NCBI GenBank assembly: GCA_905331475.1
Contig: CAJNYU010001708.1
Coordinates: 106,049 to 170,048, forward strand
Length of the DNA: 64,000 bases
Reading direction: 5' to 3'
Source: Rotaria socialis
Taxonomy: Eukaryota; Rotifera; Eurotatoria; Philodinida; Philodinidae
The notes beneath the pieces are model-generated. The model saw only the letters and a program-made list of their open reading frames with translations, was not told the DNA's origin and ran no database searches. Positions 35,340 through 48,479 of this stretch are shown in pieces. A program made the position numbers and the translations under genes. Within the stretch, counting starts at the first letter, position 1. Each line of letters starts with the position of its first letter.

Positions 35340-36031
35340 CACTCTAAGAAATAAAGGTTCTTATCCTCGATACACGGTAAGATCCTTTTTTGGTTTTGTT
35401 AAAATAGAGGTTTGATATCAAAACAGATCTGAAAAACTGAAATAAAGGTTTTGTACCAAAGGTTTTACACCGAACCATCAATGATTAAATAGAATTAAGT
35501 TTTCATGGCTAAGTTTTAGTGCAAAACCTTTCTGAAAAAGTAGAAAAAAGCCTATATATTAATTCTATACCAGAAAGAGCAAAGCATGTTTCCACACCAA
35601 TATTTCTGCGATGAATCTCCATTAATAATCTTAATAAAAGATTTCGTGCAAAATAATCTGCATCAAACCTTGCTGCGCTCCTCCCTACGGTCAAAATTTT
35701 ACATAATCCTCTGATGCGGTCGTTGATATCCATCCCACACAGGAAAAACAAATAGCACCACACGGAACAATTTTCGAAACGAATTCTAAACTTTCAAAAA
35801 GGTTTCGTAAAAACTCAAGAGAGTCTCAAAATGATTAACAAAAGCCAAGGAAACGTTTTCGAAGGTTTTGTGGAAAACCTACGAAGCCTTAAAAAAGTTC
35901 GAAACACTTTTTAGGTTTCGTAGTATCTGCAAAACCATGTTTAAGTTCAGCGAGAGAATTCGAAACCCTTTAATGAGTTTCGCACTAAAGATGAAACCTT
36001 CTTGGTTCCGTGTAGTGCTATTTGTTTTTCA
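35340..36031. mobile_element. CACTCTAA-type half element plus nested foldback
   Basis: Starts CACTCTAAGAAATAAAGGTTC at 35340 (related to the 26548 MITE); the partner end is not clear. A second foldback runs from about 35741 to 36031, with inverted ends AAAAACAAATAGCAC and CACACGGAAC. It encloses an array of GGTTTCG/CGAAACC motifs like that at 4.2-5.3 kb. Confidence 0.55.
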
Positions 36032-36036
36032 GCGTA

Positions 36037-37951
36037 TTCCGAGTATTTCTCAAAACCCAAGGATAATATATATGTCAAAACAATGAAAAGTATGTACAAA
36101 TATTCTATAGAATAATTTTCAGCATCAATAAAGCTAAATTATTATATGGACTATTTCCACTTACTTTTGCTTGATTTGACATATATATCTTTGGATTTTG
36201 CAGTAGTGTCGAAATTGAAACTTGAATTCAACTGAACTCCAAGTTTCAAGTTCGACATATATGACTAGTCGCTATCATTTCTTGATAAGTGTTCGTTGAG
36301 TCTTTTCTCTCCTTTTTTATGCGTATGTTTTTCTGTTATCCTTTACATCTATCATTTTCTATGATTTCCCATTTCTTTCTCAATTCATTTCTGTTGTATG
36401 CTAAAACGGTTACATTCCAGTATTCTTCTATGATTCTATTTTTTCAAGCAAATACAGGTAAATCTTCTTATAATGAACTGTCATAAGCTAGAGACAGGTA
36501 TCTTCACCCGAAAAATTGATTACATTTTAGCCTACGTGATAAAAAAAACAGAAAAAAATGTTATTGAAAGTCTCTCAAAGCGCTAGGTTCTTTTTGAACT
36601 GGCTCATGGAACAATAATAGATCCAATGTTATATACTGCCTTTATTTTATCTTAATTTGAACGTTTAACACACCTACACCCAATCTAATAATATAACAAT
36701 CGTATTTCGTTTTCTATCATTTGAATACTCAAAAAATATAGTAATCAAAAATAAGAAGCCAAAAGAAATCTTTTTTTATGTGCTGATCACTTAGCAACTT
36801 TGCCTGTTCTCTTGAAACAAAACTGCTTTTACATACTTGGGTCTCTATAATAGCAAAAATTGTTTTTTTTATTCGGACAGCATAAGCGAATAAAGGAATA
36901 CATAGTAAAACATTTGTATTGCAAATTTAATTATATGGCAGTTCCGTTTTGTTTTCTTCCAATTCACTATTCAAGAAACATAATAATCAAAAAATAAGAA
37001 GCCATTAGAAAATCTTCTAAATTATCGATCATTTTTGGACTGTTAAGATGGTCTTGAAGAATAAATTTTTTGTCAGGCATTCTAAAATTCTTAAGAAACT
37101 GGAATATTATTTATATCCAGCGACCTTTTCGATTGCTTCTACCGCATATGATCAGGTCAAATAAATTGAACATATATAAGGAACGTTGCATAAATAGTAC
37201 AAAATATCTTTCAAGTTCAACTATTCAATAAGTTCTATTAAGCAAAAGGGAACGATTGAAGCAATTTTAACATTTGATGTATGATTTTAATACTGATTTA
37301 AGAAATTGTAATTTCATTATAAGAAATAAATACCTCTGTGTGTTATAATTGAGAGCTATGCTACTTGTTGCCCATTATTCACAAACCAATCAAAGAAAAT
37401 CTAGAGAAAACGTGTTTTTCTGAACAGAAATTCTATCTTATTACTTTTTTTAGAAGAATTTCGTTGTGATTAAACAGTGAATCTGAAATCAATATCAGGT
37501 TTTAGAATGTAAAATGCAAAATTTGATGCAGTAGAATGTTTTTAAACAAGTAAATGTTTTTGATCGATGAAAGAACGTTTGACATTATTAACAGCCATTA
37601 ACCATTACAGGCTGTTTCTACAATTTTATTTTGTACAATTAATATGATTTTATCCTAACTGTATCGTTGTAGTTGGATCTGAAATATTTTTCACGCATGA
37701 ATATATATTTTTTTTGTTTAAAAAAATATAAAATTTACATGGATCGAAATCCTCAAGTGATTGTCGTTTTGATAAATTATTGGGAAAGATTGTCTTCATA
37801 TAAAAGTCTGTTGTTTGTGCGAATTCTTATAAGTTTGTACTACATCCTTTTTAAAAAGGCAACTTCATGAGCATCTTTTAAGTCATACAAAAGCAACTAA
37901 AACTTTCATTTTCTTACTATTCATCTTTCAAAAAAAGTACGAAAGTAAACG
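36037..37951. other. Intergenic, AT-rich
   Basis: No gene recognised. A short palindromic remnant of the CAAACTTGAAACTTGAATTC MITE family lies at about 36205-36258. The last few hundred bases precede the first exon of the Hint gene and should hold its promoter. Confidence 0.45.
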
Positions 37952-40900
37952 ATGTTTCTATCAAATAGATGGGTGGTAGCGCGAAGAACTCGAGTAAGAG
38001 ACTTTCGTGATATCGAGCAACAGCCAGAGAAGTATAAACAAGAAGACGATGCTGATCTCAACAAGTGAGATATTCTTTATTGTTTATTTGATTGATGAAG
38101 CAAGGAACTGTTTAAGGTATTGTTGCTGCTGCTCAGTTATAGCATTAGCCGGAGCTTTGATTGGTTTGATAATTGCTGGAACAGCTCTTGGTATAGGTAT
38201 TGCATTGCTTGTGAAAACGTCCGGTAAGAAACTACTGATGAATGATTAAGATATTAAAAGACTAATAATTTAAGAGCATCCCATGTTTAGTGGATTTAGA
38301 AGTTAACGAGATATTTTTCCTTCGTAGATAGCAAAGAGAAGATAAGAGCAGCGAAGTAAAAATCAGAAGATAAATTCAATACAAGTTTTAAAAAGACAAA
38401 AAACAAAACTAAATCATAGCGTGTCTAGTTCTAATGCAATTTTGTTGGATTTGTGAAGAAATTCTGGGATTTTAAAGACTGAAAATTTGCTTGTAGACTA
38501 AGTCTGGTATGAGGGAACTGAAAGTCAAATTCATTAGAATTTTCGATAGTCAATCGTTTCTGTACCTTTTAGAAGATCAAAATGAAATAATTTATTAAAA
38601 TCTGAAACACGATTTAATCTTTTGCTATTCCTCCCAAGCTCGATTTTTATTTCTTTTTTTAGTGTGCGTTTTCTTATCATTGTTTACCGTAAAGTACAGA
38701 AGTTCAACAAAGAAATCCTCGATATACACTTAAATCAGATGATTATTTCTCAAAGTTTTCCATACGGGTGACAACTTTTGTACGTTGCATATATCAATAC
38801 TCCCTTAAGATTGCAATTCGCTGAGCTGACATATGGGAAAACAATATCAGATTGGCTTCTTTTCTTTTCATACTCTTGGAAAACAACAACGATGACTGTT
38901 CTAATGGTCTATATTTTTAGAAGGAATCTAGCGTCCGTAAATCTTGGTTTCTGTACTAGAGATAGGTTTTTTAGCATAAAATGTAAGGCTTGCAAGGGTG
39001 TCCGTGTCGATAGAGTCTGCATGGATATGTCACCGAAACTCACACCTACATACACACAAGAAATTATACAGGACAGGTGGCTTAACATTTTTAACTGCTA
39101 TGCTCAATCTTCTTGTCTCGCAGTGTCGTACACAGACCTTGGGAGGTGGTTAGGCATGCACCCAAGCCGTTTGGGTTGTTTTTACCTAAGTGAAGAAAAG
39201 TCTCTTTATCTACTGAATGACAGGACACAAGATTTTTCCGTCGATAAAAAATTATACTAGAGAACTGACACTACAAAATACCAAAAGAGAGATTTTGGTA
39301 GCGTTGTTACCCTATTTGCTAGAGTCAATCAAAAAACCCAAACTCAATGAGTTTGGGTTTGGGCTTGGGTTTGGCGGATGGTTCAATTTCCTTTGAATCT
39401 CTTATTTCAACAAACAGAGCATTTGATCATTCTCCATTTAGTTGTCAAGGGTAGACTTCCTTCCATACGACTGGCGCGACAATTTTTTAATATAGTTCGT
39501 AATCAGTAGGATAAATTCGAAATATTCAAATTCCCTTATTGAGTTTGGGTGCATGCCTAGAGGTGGTGACTACACCCACAGTCATCAAATGATCGGCCTA
39601 CACGTCATTTGATCTCAGCACGGCTGCATTCCACACCGATGCATGCACATAAGGATGATAAGGGATCGGGCAGAGCTGGGCATCACCATGGCTATGAGTA
39701 CATTTTGGACCCCTAACGTGTCGATGTAGTTTTCAAATTACATCGTAGTTCGAAATTCACGTAGACACGTTAAGGGTACGAAATGTACTCGTAGCTATGA
39801 TGATGCCCAACTCTAGGATCGGAGTGTAAATACAACCTCATTACCCCCTCACTATTCAACCCAGTAACAGTCAATTATAAACACACTACATTTTCTGTTT
39901 CGACTTATACCAGAAAAACAACAACTAGTACTTCTAGGTGTGTTTTAGAATAGAAATATTCTTTCAAACTTTTTATTAAGAAAAAGTGATTTTTTTACTA
40001 TTTTATCTCTATCATAATTCCCAATCATTTATTATACAACATTATAGAATTTTTATATGTCCCTATATTTAGGTACATCATCGGCATGTTGTTGCCAATC
40101 AAGTTTAGAAGCTACAGTTCTTGCAACTGCCGGTAAGTAGGGTGTGAGCGTGACTATAGATCTTGTTTTCATGTATACGCCCAGACCTCTGCAGTTTATT
40201 ATATAGATAATGGCGAATATAAACTACAACTATAGAGATATTTAGTTCAAGCATTCGAATGGAATGTAGTTTGAGGTCTGCAGATGAGACTAAGATCTAG
40301 AATCATAATAGCATCTACACGCAACATCCTAGATTTTAATTCGAAACTGAAAAAAGTCTATTGGAAAACTTTAGTTGTTGCCAAATCGTGTATAGATTTC
40401 GTAATGATTCACGCAAATTTAAATAACATAGTGAACTACCACGGAAACTTAACATTTTCGTTCGGTAGTTATTTTCTCAAGGTACTAGATATATAGTACT
40501 TCTTTAGTAGGAGATTGTGTGGATTAATTCGATGCATTCATGCAGTTATCATAGAAGAATTATATCTTGAAATTTATATCACTTTATTGATTTAATACTA
40601 ATGAATTATTTCAAAGAGTTTTTTTATTCTAATTCTTTATCATTTTAGAAACAACCAACGCTACTGATACAACTACGCCTAGTAAGTAACAAACTGCATA
40701 ATTAAATACAAATTCATATAAGGATTGATTGAAGAATATTTTTAAATATTTGAGAATTAGTGAACACCGTATATATGATAATGAAACGGACTAATTATTG
40801 AAACACCTTATGATAGTAGAAAGTGAAGTACATGGCAATACTTTAATGAGTCTTGAATTCTATTTTGTTAAGCTTTTCCATTAACAACCCTTTTTCTTGT

Positions 40901-43900
40901 GATTTATTTGAGTAATTTAATATCATTGTATCTAAAAAGAACTTAATTCCAACGTGAGAGAGAGATGGTGGAACAAAGTGTGCTGATTTAACAATTTTTC
41001 CATGCCGCATTTCAGTAGGGCACAAATGTTTTCGCAGAGAATAGAAATTCCAGTAAGAATACGAATATTAAGTTGTCATGAAAGACTATTGAGTTTAACT
41101 GAGCCGTATCGATTCCAGTGTCTCTGGTGTGAAGTGCATATACTATGAATAACTTTCTTACTCATAATTACAAGTAAAGTTCAAAGATATCGAAAGCCTA
41201 TTCACTGGGGCTTCAACTGGCAGAATATGACAACGAAGCAGTTGTATTTTCTTATATAGAACCAAATAGCGTACATTAGAGAGTGTTGCAAAAGATAATG
41301 ATAAGTAACGCTCCTCGTTTTCACTAACTCGACTGTGCCCTTAGATTACGTGATACTGATGTATCAAGAAGAAATGATCAATAAAGATATTGGCTATCCA
41401 TTATTAGATCGCGTTGTAAATATCTTTCACGGTGTCTTAAGCGTTTGAAGGGTGTACTTCTGTTTCTGAAAATTAAATTCATCAAATAGTAACTTTGAAA
41501 TCTTAATATTAAGCTAAAAGTAAATATCGCTGCTTAATTAAAACTAACTCTATAAGTGGATTCAGATGCGTCGGATGATCATTTAGGCTTGTATTTATTT
41601 GATCTAAAAATATTAGAATGAGCAATGACTAAAGTGCCATCTAGCAATATAGAATGTGCAATAAATAACTCATTAGAAAGCGGTAATAATTTCATGTTTT
41701 GGCAATAAAAAAAAGACAGCTATATCAATTTTTTTTACCATTGTAAATAAAAAAGATAGAAAATGAAATAAATCATTGTCAATGAAAGCTTTTTGGCCTT
41801 TGATGGCCAACCTTTTTTGTTCTCGTGTCGATTTCCACATTTTTTGTCTGTGTTTGGTGTGGATGTGGGTCTGAGTTAAGAGAAAAACTACGCCCCAAAC
41901 TAGAGAGCATTGGGTACAAATGTGTATGGACCCGGACTCAAACGCGTATCCGACTAATTACTGTTCTGCATAAAGCGAATGAAAATTTAAAAAAATTGAT
42001 AAATTATTATTGTATGGATTAAATTTTTCCGTCAATCGATAATGGATCAGTAAAATTTTCATAGTAGTTTCAAACTTGAAACTTGAGTTCAGTTGAAAAT
42101 AGAAAATTTCAACTTTCAACTTTCGACGTATGGCGACATATGTGTGAGTCACCATTCATTCTTCAGAATGCTATTGGCTTAAAAGTTGAAAATTGAATTC
42201 AAGTTTCAAGTTGGACATATATGAATTTTCAGACCTGGATCAAAACCCATTTTCGTCTATTTTGTTCTTTGTCTTTTTAAACCTATTCATTATTCATTAG
42301 AAGAATTCAGATCCATATCACTGTTCCCTTCACAATCAGAAATATATTGCGCTATGCGTTGTGATTGAGCAATTTGTATAAATTATATATTCTATTTCAT
42401 AAAATTCAAAAAAATCCCTATTTTTTCAAAATGTCAATTCATGTTGCATTTTTGGTATGCAATTTATCTCTAATCTGAACTATTTTCTCGTGTAATATAA
42501 TCGTTGCTAAAATCGATTTTAGCTCATTCCAATATTTTTATTGCTCCATTAAATATAAGTTGATTATTTATATGTTATACTACTATACTTATTGAAAATA
42601 CTGCTTGTATTTACTACTGTATAACGCTAATTATTTCTTCGCTATAGAAAAGTAATGTGAATCGAAAATCGAATCACTGGGTTCTATACTAGGAGAGACC
42701 ACACATGCAAATATATGAGCAGGGATAAAGTCAGTTATTTACGATACAGAACCTGAAATTTTCGAACATGTGGCTTGAGAAGCTCGAGCGAAAGAATAAA
42801 GACAAAATTTGGATAACTGAAAGTTAGGTACCGATGAGAAATAAATGAAAAATTTCCAAGAACATGACTAAAACAACATTCAAAGTTAACCAAAAAACAG
42901 ATGTGAAGAAGTGTCCAAACCATGGTTCTAGTTCTAATCGGGATGGAAAGATCTCAGGTTCGTAATCAGTAGACAGCACTCTGGACAATGCTAGTTAGAG
43001 GAGCTTAAATATCTTTGAGAGGGGGATAAATGAAATTTTGCCTAGCTATTGAATAACGGGCTTGAGAAATTTAGTGATGATGGGATTAAAGTTCTTTATC
43101 GAAATTTCCCTGTCCCATCACTTGCTCCGTCATTAGAAGTAGCTACTCCGTCTGCCCTTCAGTAAATCAGTCAATAATATGCGTCACAGATATGGTCGTT
43201 TGTGCCATGGTTGTTACAAACGGACAGACTGACTGACAGATGGACGGACACAGGTGAATTACGGTTTCTGAGCTCTCCTTACAGTTTAGGGAATAGAATA
43301 AATGCATGTTATGTGGTAAATATAATTTCAATTTTTTTATCTCCATTCAACGACTGTAGTAGCCTATTACATCGATTGAGTCATTAATTCTAGATTAGAT
43401 GCATATGGTCTTAGGAGGAGGGGAAGAGAGAACCCTTCAACTAACTCTAGCTATGACTTACTTCGAAAATTTATGTCAATGCTAGATAATCCACGCAGTT
43501 TCTTGGAATGATTTCTCAACTCGTAATTAATGTAAGAGTTAGACCAAAATGGCTACACGAGACAAAAACGATAGATGACACATCAACCGGAGCCATTGTT
43601 GAATGTCTCCCAAGTCTTCGATGTGGCCATGAATATTTCTGAAAATAAAGACAACTGATGCGGTGGTTCAAATCTGTCGGCCTAGACTAGACCTAGTTTT
43701 TATATCTTAATCGCATGAATACTTAAAATGTATTTTTAGCAATCAAAATATTATAAAGCTTTCGAGATGTATTATTTTTGCTTGGTATTGGCACACGTAG
43801 CCGAATACGTGATTCAAAATAAAATTCGATTTTAAGTCAATCTAATGTCACTTTCCAAAACGAGTTTATGAACAAAACATTCATTTGAGAAGCCAATTCT

Positions 43901-44951
43901 TTGAATTGATATTATTATTTCTTAGTTTGTTTTTCTGCCGATCAACATGTAACTTTGGCGAATGGCCAGGTGATATCAATACAGAATTTGACAGCCGGCG
44001 ATCATGTTTTAACTTTGTCTGATGATGGCAAGCGTTTTATCGCATCTGAAGTGGCATTCTTTATTCATGCTGAAATGAACAGAACTTGTAAGTTGCTCGA
44101 ACTTTTAGTGAATAAGTTTTCAAATTCGATATGGGTATGGGTGTAGACGTGGATCTGAATGTGCTACCTTTATCTTTCCTCACACCCACAACCTTATCTA
44201 AATCATAGATCTTGATACGAGACTATCTGATTTCCTTGAACCGGTCTGTGACAAGATCGACTATGCCATTATAGAACATTTTCTTCTATAGAACAGACTT
44301 TGAAAAAGAAGAGTCACCTATAAATATTTGATTTATTTTGTTGAAACTGATCACATAATAATATTTTGCAAAGCGAACCGTTTCTTTCGTTTATTTATAC
44401 AATTTCTAGCTCTGTTCTATACTGTGACAACGGAGAGCGGTCAGCAAATAAGCGTTACACCAGATCATTATATTCGTGTCGAAAACAAGGGATATATAAT
44501 TGCTTCTCAATTAACATTAAACTACTCACTTTTCGTTGCACATTTGAATCATCCAGTTCGTATTCGTTCAATTGAAAAAGAATTCAAAGTAGGTCTTTTT
44601 AGTCCGGTTACTTTTGCTGGTACAATCCTTGTTAATGACGTATTTGCTTCGTGCTACTGCCTGAACAATCTTCGTGGTACACACTACGAAAAACATCAAT
44701 TATATGCACCATTTCGTTTATGGTACTACGTGGCAAAATACTATTTAGGATTCGGTAGTGAAGTTTATGAAATGCCAAGAGATAATATTCATTGGGCCAT
44801 CGGTACGTACGTTCACTATGGCCACTATGTTGTCTTTATTTATCGATCATTGTGTGCTCTATTCCTCGTGGTTTTGATCGAAATTTTTATTCGCATTAGC
44901 GAAACTATTCACCCCATCTTGTTTGAACATTCTTCTTATTATAAGAGATGA
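37952..44951 (+). CDS. Membrane-anchored hedgehog-type Hint protein (six exons, 342 aa model)
   Basis: Exons: 37952-38064, 38105-38223, 40073-40132, 40649-40681, 43926-44087, 44410-44951. All splice sites are GT-AG and every junction keeps the frame. Residues 1-38 are a basic/acidic cytoplasmic-looking N-terminus. Residues 44-74 are a Cys run followed by a Gly/Ala/Ile-rich membrane helix. Next come a second Cys cluster (ACCCQ) and a Thr-rich linker, then a Hint domain from C110 (CFSADQHVTLANGQ). The Hint domain includes the T-x-x-H motif TPDH (179-182) and the end strand LVNDVFASCYC. In hedgehog proteins this domain self-cleaves at its first Cys. No hedgehog signalling domain is seen. The C-terminus has another hydrophobic segment (about 300-325). 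The first intron is only 40 bp. Small exons could have been missed in the long introns. Confidence 0.75.
39151..39559. mobile_element. 409-bp hAT-type MITE with perfect 8-bp target duplication
   Basis: Inverted ends TAGGCATGCACCCAA / TTGGGTGCATGCCTA, flanked by GAGGTGGT at 39143-39150 and 39560-39567. The interior has GTTTGGGTTTGGGCTTGGG-like runs. A partial relative lies at about 45890-45970. Located in intron 2 of the Hint gene. An open frame running into it (38778-39260) is not supported as a gene. Confidence 0.9.
39671..39815. mobile_element. 145-bp hAT-type MITE
   Basis: Inverted ends CAGAGCTGGGCATCACCATG and the inverse of TAGAGTTGGGCATCATCATA; the palindrome continues through AACGTGTC. 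The flanks GGATCGGG (39663-39670) and GGATCGGA (39816-39823) match at 7 of 8 bases. It lies 100 bp from the previous MITE in the same intron. Confidence 0.8.
40682..43925. other. Long intron of the Hint gene with repeats
   Basis: Holds a MITE of the CAAACTTGAAACTTGAATTC family (about 42066-42226) and a diverged plus-strand copy of the CAGA dispersed repeat (about 42650-43300). A fragment of the same repeat's start lies at about 41165-41220. No further exon of the Hint gene was found, but a 30-60 nt exon could be hidden. Confidence 0.5.
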
Positions 44952-45457
44952 GCATGACGGTAAACTGACTACAACACGAACTAACCATAGACATATGCCA
45001 AAAAAATTGGCGTTCATTACCATTTTGTTCAACAGAATTTTCGTACTAACCTAATAATGATCTAATAAACTTCATACTAACTCATATCAATAAATTCTTA
45101 TTAAGATATGCACTACCAAATCGTATAAGAAACCAAGAAACTTTAACAGCCAAGTTGCTATTTTCTGAAAATGAAAGAAAGTTGGTAATTCACAAAATGA
45201 ATTTTCATATCGAATTTACGTTTTTTAGATTCTTCTAAATTCTATCTAACAAACTGTTCTGTTACGCAGTAATTAGCAACCAGTGTATTAGCAAACTACT
45301 GACACTTCTTTCATTGCAGATTTCAAAGATTTAGGCAACCTGAATGTGACGATTTTGATACAGTGAAATGCTTGCGCTGATGGAACTACGCTTTATTGAG
45401 CTTCTTCATATCACAAATCGCATCGTTTTCATCCACGACACATTATTATATACGCAG

Positions 45458-45495
<38 letters not shown>

Positions 45496-46267
45496 TAAAA
45501 GACACCAGAAGAGAAAAGGTGGACATAAAAAAGAAAGATGAGAATAGTAGGAAAGATAATCATGGAAGATGATATATGTGTTCCGGTCAACAGAATAAGC
45601 AACAAGTCAATGTTCGTTATAAACACATGAACGACAATATATATGTTCAAGAGGAAAAGTCAGAAGATAAAAAACGATGTATGAGCACTCTCATCATAGA
45701 ACGTCTGACTGAAGTCAGGCTTGTTGGATTTGTTTGCAAGGTTGATCAAGCTGTGCTGTTAAAAAGAAATGAATAACTGTGCTGGTGAGTAGATCTATAT
45801 ATGAGTGAATTGCAACCTTTTGGTAAAATTCATGCGAACAGATGAAAGTGAATCTATACAATTTTTGAGTAGTGCATTTTATTACACTCTATGCTAGATA
45901 TGCACCAAGCCCAGGCTGTTTGGGTTTGGTGGGCTTGGTCGAATGAGTTTGAGTTTGGGTATTTAGTTGAAGTGCGAGAAAGCCTTTGTTGTCATCCAAT
46001 ATTCAAATATGATAATAAAAATTTGTAGCTTTGTCCTAGTTAGCATAAACAAAGGCACATAAAGTTCAATTAAAATTTCACTCACTTTGGCAAATACTTT
46101 TGTAATGACTTAAGTACGCGATAGATCATTGCAAATGTTTTGACAGCATATACTAATATCTTATATATACTGTGTCACAAGTTTTTAGGAAGCTTAAATT
46201 TACTATCGATGCATTATTAAGCATGATCGTAATTGAATCCAAGATAATTATGAAAAAAGCAAAAAAT
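44952..46267. other. Intergenic with (GA)n microsatellite
   Basis: Contains an uninterrupted (GA)n run of about 15 units at 45461-45491 and a piece related to the 39151 MITE (TTTGGGTTTGGTGGGCTTGG, about 45920). No gene recognised. Confidence 0.5.
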
Positions 46268-46485
46268 ACACTCTAAAAAAAGGTTATTTACCGAACCTGA
46301 AAAGGATCTTCTCGCGGATACACGGAAAGATCCCTTTTGGTTTCGCAGAAGAACCTTTTCGTACAAACTGATCTGCACCAAATAATCTTCTGATTGTCGG
46401 TTGAGCCAAATTTCATTTAATCCTCGGGTGCCGTCCGCAGTAAGCAAACCACTTCTAGTATTCCTCAAAATCCAAGAATGATATA
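46268..46485. mobile_element. CACTCTAAAAA-family element, one end
   Basis: Starts CACTCTAAAAAAAGG and continues with GGATCTTCTC...GATCCCTTTTGG complementary blocks. Its right part (46385-46485) is an inverse match of 47485-47570, around the ATTTTGAGAAATATTCG motif. The true right end is obscured by the neighbouring mariner-like element. Confidence 0.5.
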
Positions 46486-47351
46486 TTGGGTAGTCCAGGT
46501 TAAATGCCACTCAGTCTTTTTTCAATAACGTCATCATTTTTATTCTCTAGGCCTTAGTTTTTTCCCCAAAAGATTCACCATTCAATTATCTACAAGATTA
46601 ATATTACAATTGTTTCTGTTGAAAGTTGAGGAAAAAAATTTAAAAAAAAAGAATATTCAACAAGTATAACAGCATCAACTTTCAAAGCTAAAAAATAGTT
46701 CTTGCAGATTTTCTCGTTAGTCAGTGACGATAAAAATTAAACAATGTAAGCATTTTGTAGCCCTTGAAAAGCTCTATCCTCGTATCATAATTGAGAAATT
46801 TTCATGCCCACCCTTGCAATGCGTGCTCTAATTATCTTCCCCGTCAGATTTGCGAGAATTTAGCTCTTTTAATCTGCATTTCCGATACTTCTAGGAAAAG
46901 AAGCACAACTAAGCCAAAGTCGAACACGAAATTTGAGTTTTAATTTTTTTCTTCAATTCAGCTAGCGCCAAATATTTGATAGAAGCTATTTTGAAGAGAA
47001 TTTTCAAAAAGTCAGATTTTCCGATCTTTCATTTGATTTTAACGAGTTCTGAGCTAGACGACGAGAAAGATTACACTTCAAAATACTCAGGATTCTGTTT
47101 CCTTGTGTCTCATTGTAAAAAAGTTTGAAAAAGTTTGTTTTAAAAATCACTTTGAAAGTTGATCCTGTTACACTTGTTGAATATTCTTTTTTTTAAATTT
47201 TTTCCTCAACTCTCAACAGAAAAAACTGTAATATCAATCTTGTAGAGAATTGAGTGGCGAATCTTTTGGGGGGAAAACTAAGGCCTAGAGAATAAAAATG
47301 ATGAAGTTATTGAAAAAAGACTGAGAGTGACATTTAACCTGGGCCACCCGA
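46486..47351. mobile_element. 866-bp non-autonomous mariner-like element
   Basis: Ends TTGGGTAGTCCAGGTTAAAT and the inverse of TCGGGTGGCCCAGGTTAAAT, each abutting TA. Arms of at least 200 bp are inverse repeats (46486-46700 and 47145-47351). The termini resemble those next to the mariner transposases at 49.59 and 50.85 kb (ATCGGGTGGGCCAG), suggesting mobilisation by that family. Confidence 0.7.
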
Positions 47352-47353
47352 TA

Positions 47354-48479
47354 TATCCATATCAATCAAAACTAAATGGAGATAGACTATAGAGTGATTT
47401 TCTTTTACCGATGTAAATGGTTGCTCCATAGACTAGGTCCACTTACTTTAGATAGATTTGCATATATATATATATATATATATCATCCTTCGATTTTGAG
47501 AAATATTCGAAATGGTACGCACACCACGAACCGCACTCGAGGGTTAAATGAAATCCGCCGATCAATTTCATAATTGAAACCACCTGCAAACATAGAAAAA
47601 AATAGGTATAAGTATTTTACAAGAATAAACTCCCCCTTCATTTGCGCACTTGAATCAACCCAAAAATTTAAAAAAGCACAAAACTTCATCAAGTTACAAA
47701 ACGTGAAACTTACCGTAAGAGTTCATATACGTATATATCAATCTACAATAACAACATTAACAAATTCATTAAATTGGTAAGATCAAGCTTACCTAATTTT
47801 TCACATAGACATCAACCTAGAACAAAATCACAACAAACAAATTTATGAGATTCCTTCAAATCAAACTTACCCAAAAAAATGCATTCTTCAAGCAAACAAC
47901 ACTTGAGCAAAACAAATCTGCGTTATTTCGTGAAATCACCTTTACTCAAAATTTTAATGCTACTGAATCTATAATATAAACAGCATATAAAGTAGTTTCC
48001 ATTGGATCAAACTTACCCACCAACATTTTATATACTAATCGATCTACAACAGTAACCCGATGCCAATTCTTTTCACACTCACACCGATTATCTGACCAAT
48101 GGGAGCTCGTGGAAGAAAACCGATCACATATTCGGCTTCCTCGACCCTGACAACCTATTGAAAACTTACTTCAAAATTTTGTCGGGGTGTGGGTGTGTGG
48201 GCGTGGTATATGTGATTGGAATGCGATTATCGATCTAGTGACACCCACACCCTAGTGAAAACAGTTACTTCCAACTAGATGGGTCCCTTCTCAGCAAATA
48301 GAATCAGATTTTGGGTTGGTTGTGTCACCATGCAAAGGCGAATGTTCCGTTATACTTGACCAATATCAATGAGACAGCTCTAGTGACCGTGTCAACCTTG
48401 TCTAGAGTAGCCTTTACATCGCAAAGTGACTAGTGTCATCAATGAAGTATGAAATTCTGCACAAGATGCTATATTTTAT
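47354..48479. other. Repeat-scarred intergenic region
   Basis: Contains a (TA)n run (47461-47481), an inverse fragment of the 46.4-kb element (47485-47570), an inverse diverged copy of the 150-bp satellite unit (about 48080-48180) and a TGTGGG-rich patch (48183-48205). No gene recognised. Confidence 0.5.

Noticed and set aside
38778-39260. 160-codon plus-strand open frame
   Set aside because: It runs from an intron of the Hint gene into a hAT-type MITE whose target duplication lies inside the frame; no domain is recognised.
41825-42022. Short open frame in the Hint gene's long intron as an extra exon
   Set aside because: No suitable phase-1 acceptor/donor pair and no similarity to Hint proteins.
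46217-46510. 97-codon minus-strand open frame
   Set aside because: Covers the CACTCTAAAAA-family element and its junction with the mariner-like element.
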